Origin: a virus
Virus record (IMG/VR): IMGVR_UViG_3300021961_000042
Coordinates: 1 to 64,000 of that record
DNA: 64,000 nt
Strand: one strand, 5' to 3'
A program made the position numbers and the translations under genes. The notes beneath the pieces are model-generated. The model did no database searches. It worked only from the letters and a program-made list of their open reading frames with translations, and had not been told where the DNA came from. Shown here piece by piece: positions 50,879-60,331 of the stretch (positions within the stretch are counted from its first letter, which is position 1; every line of letters begins with the position of its first letter).

Positions 50879-53868
50879 TGGCTAAAACTAAATTTTTATG
50901 TCCACCAATTGCGGCCACAGGTTCTGCAACTTTTTCCGACAATTTAGTCGGATTTCAAGTTGTGGACGGTGGAGGATTAACCCAAGGAAATTTTCAATTT
51001 ACAACATCATCTTTTGAAAAAGTAAATAGAAGTTTTTCTCTTGGGGTTTTTTCACAACCATACACTCTTGAAACATTAAAAATTGATAATATAGAGCAAA
51101 GTAAATTATTTGTTGAAAAGAACTTTCAAGTAGTACCAAACTTTGATTTATCACAAGTAACTAGTTTTTCACTATATGGTTCTTTTAGTAAAAGAATTTC
51201 TTCATCTATTACAAAAATTATAAGTAATTTTCCCGCAGCATTACAAATTGATTTTAAAAATTTTTCACAGTTTACGGGAAATACCGCTTTTAATATACAA
51301 TACGATAGTATTGAAAATGAAACTAGTTTTGATGTAAATATTTCATTAATAAAAAACCCATTTGATATTGATTACTCTATAAATGCAACATCGAATTTAG
51401 CGACAAGACCAATAAAGGTTAGTGAATATAGAAACCTTACAGTAAATTATACAAAATTTTCTTTATACGTTTCAAATTTAAATACACAATACAAAGTACT
51501 TGATTTTACCCCATCAACATTTATAAGTGCAGGAACTTTAAGTTTTATTGTTGAAGGTAATCCTTTTTCTTCACAAACAGCAACAACGGATACTTTAATT
51601 ATAAAACCAAATGATGAAAAAACAGAAGAAATTTTTAATACAAATTTTGATTATGTTGAAAAATATATTTTAAATAGACAAAGTTTTCCATTATATACTT
51701 CTGTTTATGAATATCCTGAATATAACGATAACGGAGAGTTAACTATGTATTCACAAAAATTATCATGGGGTTTAGACGGACTTTGGAATTTAGATATATT
51801 CAGCAATAATTTTGAGACATACTTACAAGATTTAAGTAATATAACGGAAAATATAGATAGCTACAGAACCAATTTAATAAGTAGATTTTTAACTTCAGGT
51901 TCAATAAAAGAATTTGATACTAACGATCAGAAAGTAGAAAAAGTATTACAGTTATACGGAAGAAGTTTCGATGAAACAAAAAAGTTTATTGATTCTTTAG
52001 CTTATATGACATCGGTTAATTATAAGGTGGGTAACGACATACCCTCACAGTTGTTAGTGAATTTGGCAAACACTTTAGGGTTTGATACTAAAACAACACC
52101 AATCACTAATGATGATTTAATGAATTCTATTTTTACAACATCAAAAGAACAAATTTATTCGGGACAGGCTGTTCAAAAAACACCACAAGAACTAAATTAT
52201 CAGTTTTATCGAAATTTAATTTTAAATGCTTCATATCTTTTTAGGTCTAAAGGTACTAGGAAATCAATTGAATATATTTTAAGATTTATTGGTGCACCCG
52301 AACAATTAATAGAATTTAACGAGTACATTTATTTGGCCGATAGTAGAATCCCTATTGAAGATTTTGATTCCCAATATGCGACAATTTCTGGAGGTACTAA
52401 GTTTTTTACAAGACCTTCTTTAGATTCAAACAATACTTTTAAAATTAGAGGTGTAAAATACACTGCGTTTACTACTGACGGGTTTATACAAAGTACCATA
52501 ATAGATGAAACAGATTACCCAATAAATTTGATAACAGGATATCCTGAAGTTCCTGTTTTTACTGCTGATTATTATTTCCAAAAAGGATCAGGTTGGTTTG
52601 AAGTAACAACACAACATAGGTCTCAGGAAGTGGTTGATTTTGAGTTATCTAATTTTACGGTAACACCATCTATTGTTAGGACTAAACTGGCTCCATTTAC
52701 ATATGGAAAAGAATATTTAGATAGGTTTGAAAATTTTCCATATATGGAACTTGGATATAATTTATATAGGACTATTGATAACAAAAAATCTTGGAGAAAA
52801 GATGAGGTTGGTAGACGAAAATATACTAATGGCCTTGGATCAACACTTTATGAAACTAGTGATGATAGGTTAGTTATTAATAGTAAAAACATGGAGATAT
52901 ATTTAAATATGGGACAAGGATTGACATACGATGTATGGAATACTTCAGTACAATATAATTACCCTATACCGAATAGTGGATTATCAGGTAATTATCCATC
53001 ACCAGGTTTAAATGATTGGACAGTTATAAATCCAAAACCAAAAGAAAAAACATTTTTTGAGTTTGCTCAAACTTTTTATAATAACATGATTAATGTTAGA
53101 AATAGACAAACAATATCTGATGGTAAAACAGGAGGGTACCCAACACTACAGTCTATTTTTTGGAAATATCTTCAATCACAACAAACTGTAAATATACCAA
53201 CAAATAATTACACTTATCAAAAAATGATAGATTATACACTTGGTTTAGGTGATTATTGGGTTAGACTTGTAGAGCAATTTGTACCCGCAACTGCGTTGTG
53301 GATGACGGGACAAAAAATGGATAACTCCGCATTTCATAGGCAAAAAGTCGTTTGGAGAAGACAAAGAGGGTGTTCATTTATTGAAAGCATATGTCCTCCT
53401 TGTGAATATAATGGAGAACCATTTACATATGATTGTATCGATCAAACAACAACATGTAACATACCAAGCTTTAATCCAGCAACTGTTTTAAATAATAAAA
53501 TTAATCAGTTAATAACAAGTAGTGGATATACAACCAACCAGTGTAACTTTAATACAATTTTATCTGATTGGTATGTTGATTTAAGATTAAAGGATATTTT
53601 AACAAATACTGAACAAAGTTTAATATTAGAAAAATTTTATACAGGTTATGGTCAAAATGCTTCAAATTTAACTACAGGTTTACCTTTAACTTATTATGAT
53701 ATAATAAATGCGATAGACGATAAACTAGAGTTATTGTACCAAGATGGGTTGAATTACTATTTATCGGGAGGAAATCTTATAATAAGTAATTCTAGTTGTT
53801 ATGATGATTTCAATAATAAACAAATCAAATTATATATTGGTTTGGACGTACAAATTAATTGTGGATAA
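50878..53868 (+). CDS. Baseplate wedge protein with tail protein I-like core (gp7-like position)
   Basis: A 996-residue protein. Residues ~320-490 carry the P2 gpI/tail-protein-I type core: a helical region, NYQFYRNLILNASYLFRSKG and TRKSIEYILRFIGAPEQLIE. In contractile phages this links baseplate wedge and fibres. The N-terminal ~320 residues are a beta-rich extension. Residues ~640-800 contain further helices. The C-terminal ~150 residues include a cysteine cluster (GCSFIESICPPCEYNGE, then YDCIDQTTTCN) and end in a short domain. T4 gp7 is of similar size (1032), but sequence identity with gp7 cannot be shown here. Coupled by TAATG at both ends, leading straight into the adhesin region. Confidence 0.72.
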   Translation: MAKTKFLCPPIAATGSATFSDNLVGFQVVDGGGLTQGNFQFTTSSFEKVNRSFSLGVFSQPYTLETLKIDNIEQSKLFVEKNFQVVPNFDLSQVTSFSLYGSFSKRISSSITKIISNFPAALQIDFKNFSQFTGNTAFNIQYDSIENETSFDVNISLIKNPFDIDYSINATSNLATRPIKVSEYRNLTVNYTKFSLYVSNLNTQYKVLDFTPSTFISAGTLSFIVEGNPFSSQTATTDTLIIKPNDEKTEEIFNTNFDYVEKYILNRQSFPLYTSVYEYPEYNDNGELTMYSQKLSWGLDGLWNLDIFSNNFETYLQDLSNITENIDSYRTNLISRFLTSGSIKEFDTNDQKVEKVLQLYGRSFDETKKFIDSLAYMTSVNYKVGNDIPSQLLVNLANTLGFDTKTTPITNDDLMNSIFTTSKEQIYSGQAVQKTPQELNYQFYRNLILNASYLFRSKGTRKSIEYILRFIGAPEQLIEFNEYIYLADSRIPIEDFDSQYATISGGTKFFTRPSLDSNNTFKIRGVKYTAFTTDGFIQSTIIDETDYPINLITGYPEVPVFTADYYFQKGSGWFEVTTQHRSQEVVDFELSNFTVTPSIVRTKLAPFTYGKEYLDRFENFPYMELGYNLYRTIDNKKSWRKDEVGRRKYTNGLGSTLYETSDDRLVINSKNMEIYLNMGQGLTYDVWNTSVQYNYPIPNSGLSGNYPSPGLNDWTVINPKPKEKTFFEFAQTFYNNMINVRNRQTISDGKTGGYPTLQSIFWKYLQSQQTVNIPTNNYTYQKMIDYTLGLGDYWVRLVEQFVPATALWMTGQKMDNSAFHRQKVVWRRQRGCSFIESICPPCEYNGEPFTYDCIDQTTTCNIPSFNPATVLNNKINQLITSSGYTTNQCNFNTILSDWYVDLRLKDILTNTEQSLILEKFYTGYGQNASNLTTGLPLTYYDIINAIDDKLELLYQDGLNYYLSGGNLIISNSSCYDDFNNKQIKLYIGLDVQINCG

Positions 53869-56636
53869 TGGCGGGAATATCGGGTAAAACGTTAGGTGGT
53901 TATTATAGTTATGTGGACTCTTGTGGTAATGCCCAACAAGGTTTTGCATTTGCAGATGTTTCCGTTTGTATTGATCAAACATATTCAGCAAGTACTGTTG
54001 GTTTAATTATTGATAGTGGTGCCACTTGTAATTTAAACTGTAATCAGGGACCAATAAGTTATACGTATAGTGTAACCGGTACTTGTGATAATGTCAGTGG
54101 AGGGACTATTAATTTACAAGTTTTTGGTGGTATTGCGCCATACACGATAACAAATACACAACCTGGTAGTGTTCCTGTACAAACTAGTTCGAGTTTATTT
54201 TCATATACAGGTTTAAGTGCTAGTACATACGTTTTTAGAATAAATGATTCATCTGCACCACAAAATAATGAATTATACTTTAATATTAACATATCTGAGT
54301 GTTTTGAAACAACAATAGATAACGTTTCAGGAACAACTTGCGGAGATAATGACGGATCTTTTTTCATTAATGCCAACTCCAATTCATCTCCTTATAATAT
54401 AATACTTTATAAAAACGGGATTTATTATTCGTTATATCAAACAAACACACTACCTTATTTAATTAATGGGTTGAGTTCTGGGATTTATAATGCGGTTGTT
54501 TATGATTATGGACTGACCACAGCTAATACTGAAAATGTAGTGATTAGTGCTAGTACCCCAATCGAATACGGAATTTGGAAAGTTAACACTTCTACATGTG
54601 TAATTAATACAGGTAAGTTGGCGGTAACTGGATTAACAGGAAATGGTCCTTTTACTATTCAGTGGTCTGACGGGCAGACAGGACAATTGGCTACAGGGTT
54701 AACAGAAGGTACATATAGTGTAACGGTTACTGATTATTACGGGTGCCAATCAACACAAACAGAAACAATCGGAGCGGCACTCCCTTTAGGGATTGTTGGA
54801 TCAACATCAGTTAATCCAACAGGTTGTTTTTCTTCTGATGGTAGTATAACCGTAAATATTTCTGGAGGTACGGGACCTTATTATTACTCTGCAAATACAA
54901 ACCAAGTTGGTTATACTTTGTCTGATACCTTTACTTTATCTAATATGCCTTCGGGTAATTATACTGTTTTTATTAGAGATGCTAACTTTTGTTCTATAAC
55001 AACAAACGTAAGTATTGGAGTACCATTTGGGTTCACATTTGTAGGGAATACAATAACAAATAGTCAATGTAATCAAAATTCAGGGTCTTTAACCACAACA
55101 ATACAAGGGGCAAATGGTTCTGTATTTTATAGTCTTTCAGGATTAACAAACGGAACATTTTATTCACAAAATTTACAATCAAATACTGCGACTTTTAATA
55201 ATTTATCTCCCGATAATTACTTATTAACAATATCAGGACAATCTAGTTCTTGTAATTACACAGATACGGTTTTAATACAATCTGTTGATAAGTTTAATGT
55301 ATCATTAAGTGTTACGGGGGACACATGTAATTCAGGTAATGGAAAAGTTGCTATAAATGTGGGTACTGGATACACTAATTGGCAAACAAACGGACAATTG
55401 GATTATATTTTAAGTAATGGTCAATCTATTATAGATACACCACTAACTTCATATACATTTACCAACCTAACTTCAGGAAATTATACATTACAAGTTGTAG
55501 ATGAAGATAATTGTTCTGTAACAAGAAACTTCACAATAGTACCGGGGGGTAATTTAAATAGTTTTGTAACAACCACAAATTTAATTAATGGAAATGATGG
55601 GTCTGCGACTGTTTTTATATTTGAAGGAGAACCTACGTTTACATACACTTGGAGTGATAACGTGCCCGCAGGAACAACAGGTAGTACCGCTACCGGATTA
55701 AGTGGTGGATCATATTCTGTTTTAGTTACAGATAGTAGTGGGTGTACAAATCAATTATCTTTTGAAATTATAAGCAATTCTAATAACCCAGGACTACCAC
55801 CAGGTATTAGTCCGAGTATTGTTTCAAATTATGTGGTTTATGAAATATGTTCCTCAAACTTTATAACAACATCGAACACAAAAAGAGGTATAAGTGAAAT
55901 GCTTAATGAAGGTTATTTGGATTTGAGTAGTGGTTATACAAATTGTATATTAAACACAGTTTCTTTAGATTGTATAATAACTATAAGTGGTGTTTCATAT
56001 ACACAAACACTAACCGCACCAAACGACGAATCATGGAAAACCGCAATTGAAACAATTTTATCATCAATACCTGAAATAAGTGATTATGACGTTGATTTAT
56101 TTAATAACACACTCCAAATAAAATCAACATGTACAGATGGTGTTGATAGTTTAGGAGAAACCGATTTTAAATTAGAGTTAGCAATAACATACGACATTAG
56201 TTGTTATGAACCGGTAACACCAACCCCAACAGTTACCGTGACACCAACACCTACACCAACCCCTACACCTACACCAACTCCTACACCTACACCAACACCT
56301 ACACCAACTCCGACGGCAACACCGGTACCTCCTCCATCATTTATGTGGTTCACAAATGGTCAGACATATCCGAGTACTGTTAATACTTACTGTACTGCGA
56401 CTAACTGTGCAACATTTACTTTTTATACAACAGGCGCCACAATATCTCAAAACGATATAATTTATGCGGATGTTGCACTTACACAAAATATTGGAGGATT
56501 AGCGACAAATTTTGGACCATCTGGTGGTGGATTTGGAAGAATGTTCCTATCTAATGATTGTCCAATAGTTGGTACAAGAATAATTGTACAAATAGATGGG
56601 ACAGGAAAAGTAATAAGTCAACCATACTCTTGTTAA
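53868..56636 (+). CDS. Tail adhesin with SprB-like repeats and Thr-Pro linker
   Basis: A 922-residue protein. A short N-terminal segment (residues 1-60) is followed by about seven ~80-residue Ig-like modules of the SprB type, best seen in GLTEGTYSVTVTDYYGC and GLSGGSYSVLVTDSSGC, with the 'G-x-x-P-F/Y-T-x-x-W-S-D' strand before them. SprB modules occur in Bacteroidota gliding-motility and surface adhesins. Residues ~783-820 are a Thr-Pro repeat linker, and the last ~100 residues form a separate cysteine-containing domain (TYCTATNCATFTFYT) that may be the binding tip. The ATG at 53868 is TAATG-coupled; a start 9 nt upstream is less likely. It probably binds host surface glycans or proteins. Confidence 0.78.
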   Translation: MAGISGKTLGGYYSYVDSCGNAQQGFAFADVSVCIDQTYSASTVGLIIDSGATCNLNCNQGPISYTYSVTGTCDNVSGGTINLQVFGGIAPYTITNTQPGSVPVQTSSSLFSYTGLSASTYVFRINDSSAPQNNELYFNINISECFETTIDNVSGTTCGDNDGSFFINANSNSSPYNIILYKNGIYYSLYQTNTLPYLINGLSSGIYNAVVYDYGLTTANTENVVISASTPIEYGIWKVNTSTCVINTGKLAVTGLTGNGPFTIQWSDGQTGQLATGLTEGTYSVTVTDYYGCQSTQTETIGAALPLGIVGSTSVNPTGCFSSDGSITVNISGGTGPYYYSANTNQVGYTLSDTFTLSNMPSGNYTVFIRDANFCSITTNVSIGVPFGFTFVGNTITNSQCNQNSGSLTTTIQGANGSVFYSLSGLTNGTFYSQNLQSNTATFNNLSPDNYLLTISGQSSSCNYTDTVLIQSVDKFNVSLSVTGDTCNSGNGKVAINVGTGYTNWQTNGQLDYILSNGQSIIDTPLTSYTFTNLTSGNYTLQVVDEDNCSVTRNFTIVPGGNLNSFVTTTNLINGNDGSATVFIFEGEPTFTYTWSDNVPAGTTGSTATGLSGGSYSVLVTDSSGCTNQLSFEIISNSNNPGLPPGISPSIVSNYVVYEICSSNFITTSNTKRGISEMLNEGYLDLSSGYTNCILNTVSLDCIITISGVSYTQTLTAPNDESWKTAIETILSSIPEISDYDVDLFNNTLQIKSTCTDGVDSLGETDFKLELAITYDISCYEPVTPTPTVTVTPTPTPTPTPTPTPTPTPTPTPTPTATPVPPPSFMWFTNGQTYPSTVNTYCTATNCATFTFYTTGATISQNDIIYADVALTQNIGGLATNFGPSGGGFGRMFLSNDCPIVGTRIIVQIDGTGKVISQPYSC
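56217..56324 (+). repeat. Thr-Pro coding repeat (adhesin linker)
   Basis: Degenerate 6-nt repeat (ACACCN / CCTACA type) encoding about 17 Thr-Pro pairs. Third codon positions vary, so it is selected at protein level. Confidence 0.9.
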
Positions 56637-56924
56637 ATGCCATATTCAATAGACATATTAAATATTTCAGGAGGTACACCACCTGTTTCATTATTTGCCT
56701 GTGATGAATTTGGTAATAATTGTACATTGTTAGGGACAACAACAGGCACTTATGTTTTACCCGCTCTTTTACAAACGGCAACTACTATTATGGTTAAAAC
56801 GGTTGATAGTACGGGTTGTATTTACTTTAAGATATTAACTTGTGAAGAAGAAACATATTTTGTATTAACAGAATTAGGAGACATTTTAGAAACTGAAAGT
56901 GGAGATTCATTAGTTTGGTCCTAA
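56637..56924 (+). CDS. 95-residue fibre-associated protein, copy 1
   Basis: A small beta-rich protein (MPYSIDILNISGGTPPVSLF, then ACDEFGNNC, VDSTGCIYFKILTC) belonging to a family with three copies in the window (also 56940 and 62781). The shared plan is an N-terminal strand, P-x-x-x-F/W-x-C-D, V/I-x-D-x-x-x-C-x-Y and a charged C-terminal end. It starts immediately after the adhesin stop codon. The 'SGGTPPVSLF' strand resembles the start of an SprB module, so it may cap or extend the adhesin, or be an assembly factor. Its function is unknown. Confidence 0.7.
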   Translation: MPYSIDILNISGGTPPVSLFACDEFGNNCTLLGTTTGTYVLPALLQTATTIMVKTVDSTGCIYFKILTCEEETYFVLTELGDILETESGDSLVWS

Positions 56925-56928
56925 TCTA

Positions 56929-56939
56929 TATTTATTATT
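56929..56939 (+). promoter_or_regulatory. Putative late promoter element
   Basis: TATTTATTATT, abutting the ATG at 56940. Confidence 0.45.
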
Positions 56940-57227
56940 ATGATAATTAATATTACTGGAGAAACAGGAACTTTAGAACCTTTAGATATTTTTCTTTGTG
57001 ACCCAACAAATACAGGATGTTTTTACATTTCAGGATTAACAAATATTCCAGCAACTGTTGTAATAAACACTGAAAACTATTTCCCAAACGAAAATTTTTT
57101 ATATTTAAGAATAGTCGATACTAATGGTTGCATTTACTCAACAATAATAGACTGTTTAGGTCAAAAGGCTTTCCAAGATGACATATACTTTAATTTTATG
57201 GACGGGTTTGGGTATATTTTTCAATAA
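56940..57227 (+). CDS. 95-residue fibre-associated protein, copy 2
   Basis: A paralog of the proteins at 56637 and 62781, with the same strand order and cysteine placement (LDIFLCDPTNTGCFYISG, then IVDTNGCIYSTIIDC). Its C-terminal end FQDDIYFNFMDGFGYIFQ closely resembles that of the copy at 62781 (MDDDIFIFMDDTPYEFQ). Both of these copies lie directly before YadA-type fibre genes, whereas copy 1 follows the SprB-like adhesin. A fibre-specific chaperone or attachment cap is one possibility. No direct evidence for function. Confidence 0.7.
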   Translation: MIINITGETGTLEPLDIFLCDPTNTGCFYISGLTNIPATVVINTENYFPNENFLYLRIVDTNGCIYSTIIDCLGQKAFQDDIYFNFMDGFGYIFQ

Positions 57228-57231
57228 TTAA

Positions 57232-57246
57232 TATTTATAAAATAAA
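57232..57246 (+). promoter_or_regulatory. Putative late promoter element, fibre gene
   Basis: TATTTATAAAATAAA, 2 nt before the ATG at 57249. Confidence 0.6.
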
Positions 57247-57248
57247 GT

Positions 57249-59090
57249 ATGCCAACATATCAATTATTAACGGATAGAACATTAGCAGATGCGTCAGCAA
57301 TAACGCCAACGACACTAATACATATAGTATATACAGGAGACCCATCTCAAAACCCTGCCGGATCCTCATATAAAGCAGAATTAGGACAATTAGTTGGATT
57401 ATTTAGTGGAGCATCTGACACTTTAGTGACGGGTGGAACATATAGTGCAGGAACAATTACTTTTACAAATAATAGTGGAGGAACATTTAATGTTTCAGGA
57501 TTAACAGAACCATTTAGCGGAGGATCAGGAAACTGTATTGCAGATCTATATGTTACAAATATACATGGATGTTCACCAATAACAATATACGATTCTATTA
57601 GATCTACAGGTTCTACGGTCTCAGGATTAACTTCATTTTCTTTTGGTTTTGAAACCTCCGCAACTACTGATTATTCTTTTGCTACTGGAGCACAAACTTT
57701 GGCTTCGGGACCATACTCACACGCTGAAGGTATTTTGACAATATCTTCAGGTATATCTTCACATGCAGAGGGAGTATTAACAGTTGCCGCTGAGTGGGGG
57801 TCCCATGCTGAGGGAGGATATTATAATGGTGCTAATTTTGCACCTGGAGGTAAGGCTCTTGCTTGGGGTTCACATGCTGAAGGAACATTAACTATCGCTT
57901 CGGGTGTTTCATCACATTCTGAAGGTGTTTATACTGTTGCCTTAGGATGGGGTTCACATGCAGAAGGAGGGTATGTAGATGGCGGTTTATATTCTGGTGG
58001 TACCGCTGTTGGTTTGGGTTCACATGCTGAAGGACAAGAAACAATATCATCGGGAACATCTTCACATTCAGAAGGTTGGTTAACAAATTCTAGTGGTTCT
58101 TATTCACATGCGGAAGGGCAACTAACACTATCTTTGGGACAATCTTCACATGCCGAAGGACAAACCACAATATCTTCAGGTGATTGGTCACATGCGGAAG
58201 GAAGTTCTACAATTGCATCAGGTAATTGGTCACATGCTGAAGGAAGTCAAACAGTCGCTAGTGGTGATTTTTCACATGCGGAAGGTTTTGGAACATTAGC
58301 AGATGGCAAGGGTTCACATGCGGAAGGAGGTTATTTCCTACACCCAACATACGTAAGTGGAGGTACCGCATTGGGTAGGGCTTCACATGCTGAAGGGGTA
58401 AAAACTACGGCTTATGGGATAGCATCCCATGCGGAAGGTGACGAGACATACTCTTTTGGTTTTGGGTCTCACGCCGAAGGTAATGGGACGTACACTTCAG
58501 GAACATACCAACACGCAACAGGAAAATGGAATTTGACTGCGGACACCAGTTCAGGTGCATTTATCATTGGTAATGGAACAAGTAATTTAAATAGAAGTAA
58601 TTTACTATTTGCGGCAAATTCAGGTGTTACAATTTATGGTAATTTTACTGCAAACACGGTATCTGCCACAACATATTATAATTTACCACCAAAAGAGGTT
58701 TTTTATAAATCTTCAGGACCTGGTTTTGCATATCTTGGTGAATTTTATGAACCATATTGTAGTGGTAGTTCCGATAAGGTTTATGTTAGCGGAACAATAC
58801 CTTATGATTTTGATAGTTTAATTAGTAGTAAACTAATAACTATTTCAGACTTCACGGCAAGTGAATTGACTGATTTGAGAATAAATTATAACCAAACGGG
58901 AGGTATTTTTAGTGCTAACACGGCCTTTACTCAAACATCAATTAGTTACACCACCGAAGAATTTACTGAAGTTGATATACTACCAATTTTTTCAGGTTTA
59001 TCCGCTAACGATAACTTTTCTGTTAGTATATTTCAAAATAACACTAACTTATTAGTCTTAGGTTTAAAAATGAAATATAATAGATTGTAA
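57249..59090 (+). CDS. Tail fibre with YadA-head-type SHAEG repeats
   Basis: A 613-residue trimeric-fibre-like protein. The N-terminal ~55 residues (AITPTTLIHIVYTGDPSQN and GSSYKAELGQL) are nearly identical to those of the fibre at 63090 and probably attach the fibre to the virion. Residues ~155-425 contain seventeen SHAEG/SHSEG repeats with a short period (~14 residues where regular), typical of left-handed beta-roll heads in YadA-like adhesins and phage fibres. Three longer loops beginning GGY (with a GG-T/K-A motif) interrupt the roll. The C-terminal ~180 residues differ from the other fibre and likely contain the receptor-binding tip. Expressed from its own promoter-like element. Confidence 0.85.
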   Translation: MPTYQLLTDRTLADASAITPTTLIHIVYTGDPSQNPAGSSYKAELGQLVGLFSGASDTLVTGGTYSAGTITFTNNSGGTFNVSGLTEPFSGGSGNCIADLYVTNIHGCSPITIYDSIRSTGSTVSGLTSFSFGFETSATTDYSFATGAQTLASGPYSHAEGILTISSGISSHAEGVLTVAAEWGSHAEGGYYNGANFAPGGKALAWGSHAEGTLTIASGVSSHSEGVYTVALGWGSHAEGGYVDGGLYSGGTAVGLGSHAEGQETISSGTSSHSEGWLTNSSGSYSHAEGQLTLSLGQSSHAEGQTTISSGDWSHAEGSSTIASGNWSHAEGSQTVASGDFSHAEGFGTLADGKGSHAEGGYFLHPTYVSGGTALGRASHAEGVKTTAYGIASHAEGDETYSFGFGSHAEGNGTYTSGTYQHATGKWNLTADTSSGAFIIGNGTSNLNRSNLLFAANSGVTIYGNFTANTVSATTYYNLPPKEVFYKSSGPGFAYLGEFYEPYCSGSSDKVYVSGTIPYDFDSLISSKLITISDFTASELTDLRINYNQTGGIFSANTAFTQTSISYTTEEFTEVDILPIFSGLSANDNFSVSIFQNNTNLLVLGLKMKYNRL

Positions 59091-59134
59091 TATTTTTAAT
59101 TTACAAAAAATACTATAACATTTATTATAACTAT

Positions 59135-60331
59135 ATGAAAATATTTGTTCAAATCGCATCATATAGAGATCCAGAGCTTCTACCAACAATTAGAGATTGT
59201 ATTAATAAGGCAAAACACCCTGAAAATTTAACTTTTGGTATATGTTGGCAAAAAGACGAAACAGAATCTTTAGAAGAATTTTATACCGATGATAGATTTA
59301 GAATTTTAGAATATCATTGGTCAGAAAGTAAAGGTTTATGTTGGGCACGTTCAGAAATACAAAAACTTTGGAAAGGAGAAGAATATACCTTACAACTAGA
59401 TTCACATCATAGATTTTTACAAAATTGGGATGAAGAATTAATCAATATGATGGGTATGGTTGACTCTGAAAAACCAATTATCACATCATATGCTGGAATG
59501 TACCGACCAAGTAATAATGAGTTATTAAATGTTGAACCATATAAAATGGTTGCTACAAATTTCACAGAAAGTGGAACAATTATGTTCAGACCACACTCAA
59601 TACCAAATTGGGAAACATTAGAAAAACCAATACCTGCTAGATTTGTTAGTGGACATTTTTTCTTCACATTAGGAAAACATTGTGAAGAATACAAATACGA
59701 CCCAAACATTTATTTTGCCGGTGATGAAATTAGTTTATCAATTCGTTCCTATACATTAGGGTATGATTTGTTTCACCCTCATAAAACAGTTGTGTGGCAT
59801 GAATATACAAGAGAAGGTAGAACAAAACATTGGACAGATTTTAATCAGGAAAATAAAACAAAAGGGGTTGTTGAAAAACAATGGTGGGAAATGGATAATG
59901 AATCCAAAAGAAGACTAAGACATATGTTACAAGAAGAAGATAATAACATAGACTTAGGAATATATGGATTAGGTAGTGTTAGAACACATAAAGAATATGA
60001 AGACTACGCAGGAATAAATTTTAAGTATAGGAAACTTCACCAAGAAACACTCAAAGGAACCAATCCACCAATTAATGATTCATCAGAATGGTATTTTAGT
60101 GAAGAAAAAGAATATAACTTGGAATTAGAAATACCAATTACCGAAGACTTTAAATTTATTTATGTTGGTATTGAAGATGATAAAAATAATGTTATCTACC
60201 GTAATGATCTAACCACTTACCAAGAAAAAATAACAGCATGTTTCAAGTCATTTTCTCAACCATATAAATGGGTATATTGGGTTTATGATAATACAGACAA
60301 TTGGATAAACAGACAAGATTTTTTATTATGA
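59135..60331 (+). CDS. Glycosyltransferase, GlcNAc-transferase (PF11397-like) family
   Basis: A 398-residue protein with a GT-A-like fold start (MKIFVQIASYRDPELLPTIR), the YTLQLDSHHRFLQNWDEELI stretch near residues 84-103 whose D-S-H is the metal/nucleotide-sugar motif of this family, and the FVSGHFFFTLG and DEISLSIRSYTLGYD segments typical of its core. The family includes enzymes that transfer GlcNAc to hydroxyproline or other acceptors. The acceptor here is unknown: phage fibres (Thr-Pro linkers nearby), phage DNA or host glycans are all possible. The C-terminal ~110 residues are an accessory region. It overlaps the next gene by 4 nt (ATGA). Confidence 0.85.
   Translation: MKIFVQIASYRDPELLPTIRDCINKAKHPENLTFGICWQKDETESLEEFYTDDRFRILEYHWSESKGLCWARSEIQKLWKGEEYTLQLDSHHRFLQNWDEELINMMGMVDSEKPIITSYAGMYRPSNNELLNVEPYKMVATNFTESGTIMFRPHSIPNWETLEKPIPARFVSGHFFFTLGKHCEEYKYDPNIYFAGDEISLSIRSYTLGYDLFHPHKTVVWHEYTREGRTKHWTDFNQENKTKGVVEKQWWEMDNESKRRLRHMLQEEDNNIDLGIYGLGSVRTHKEYEDYAGINFKYRKLHQETLKGTNPPINDSSEWYFSEEKEYNLELEIPITEDFKFIYVGIEDDKNNVIYRNDLTTYQEKITACFKSFSQPYKWVYWVYDNTDNWINRQDFLL

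Noticed and set aside
57700-58520. Regularly spaced repeated DNA resembling a repeat array
   Set aside because: The period comes from SHAEG protein repeats in an open reading frame. The DNA copies vary and there are no unique spacers of constant length, so it is not a CRISPR array.
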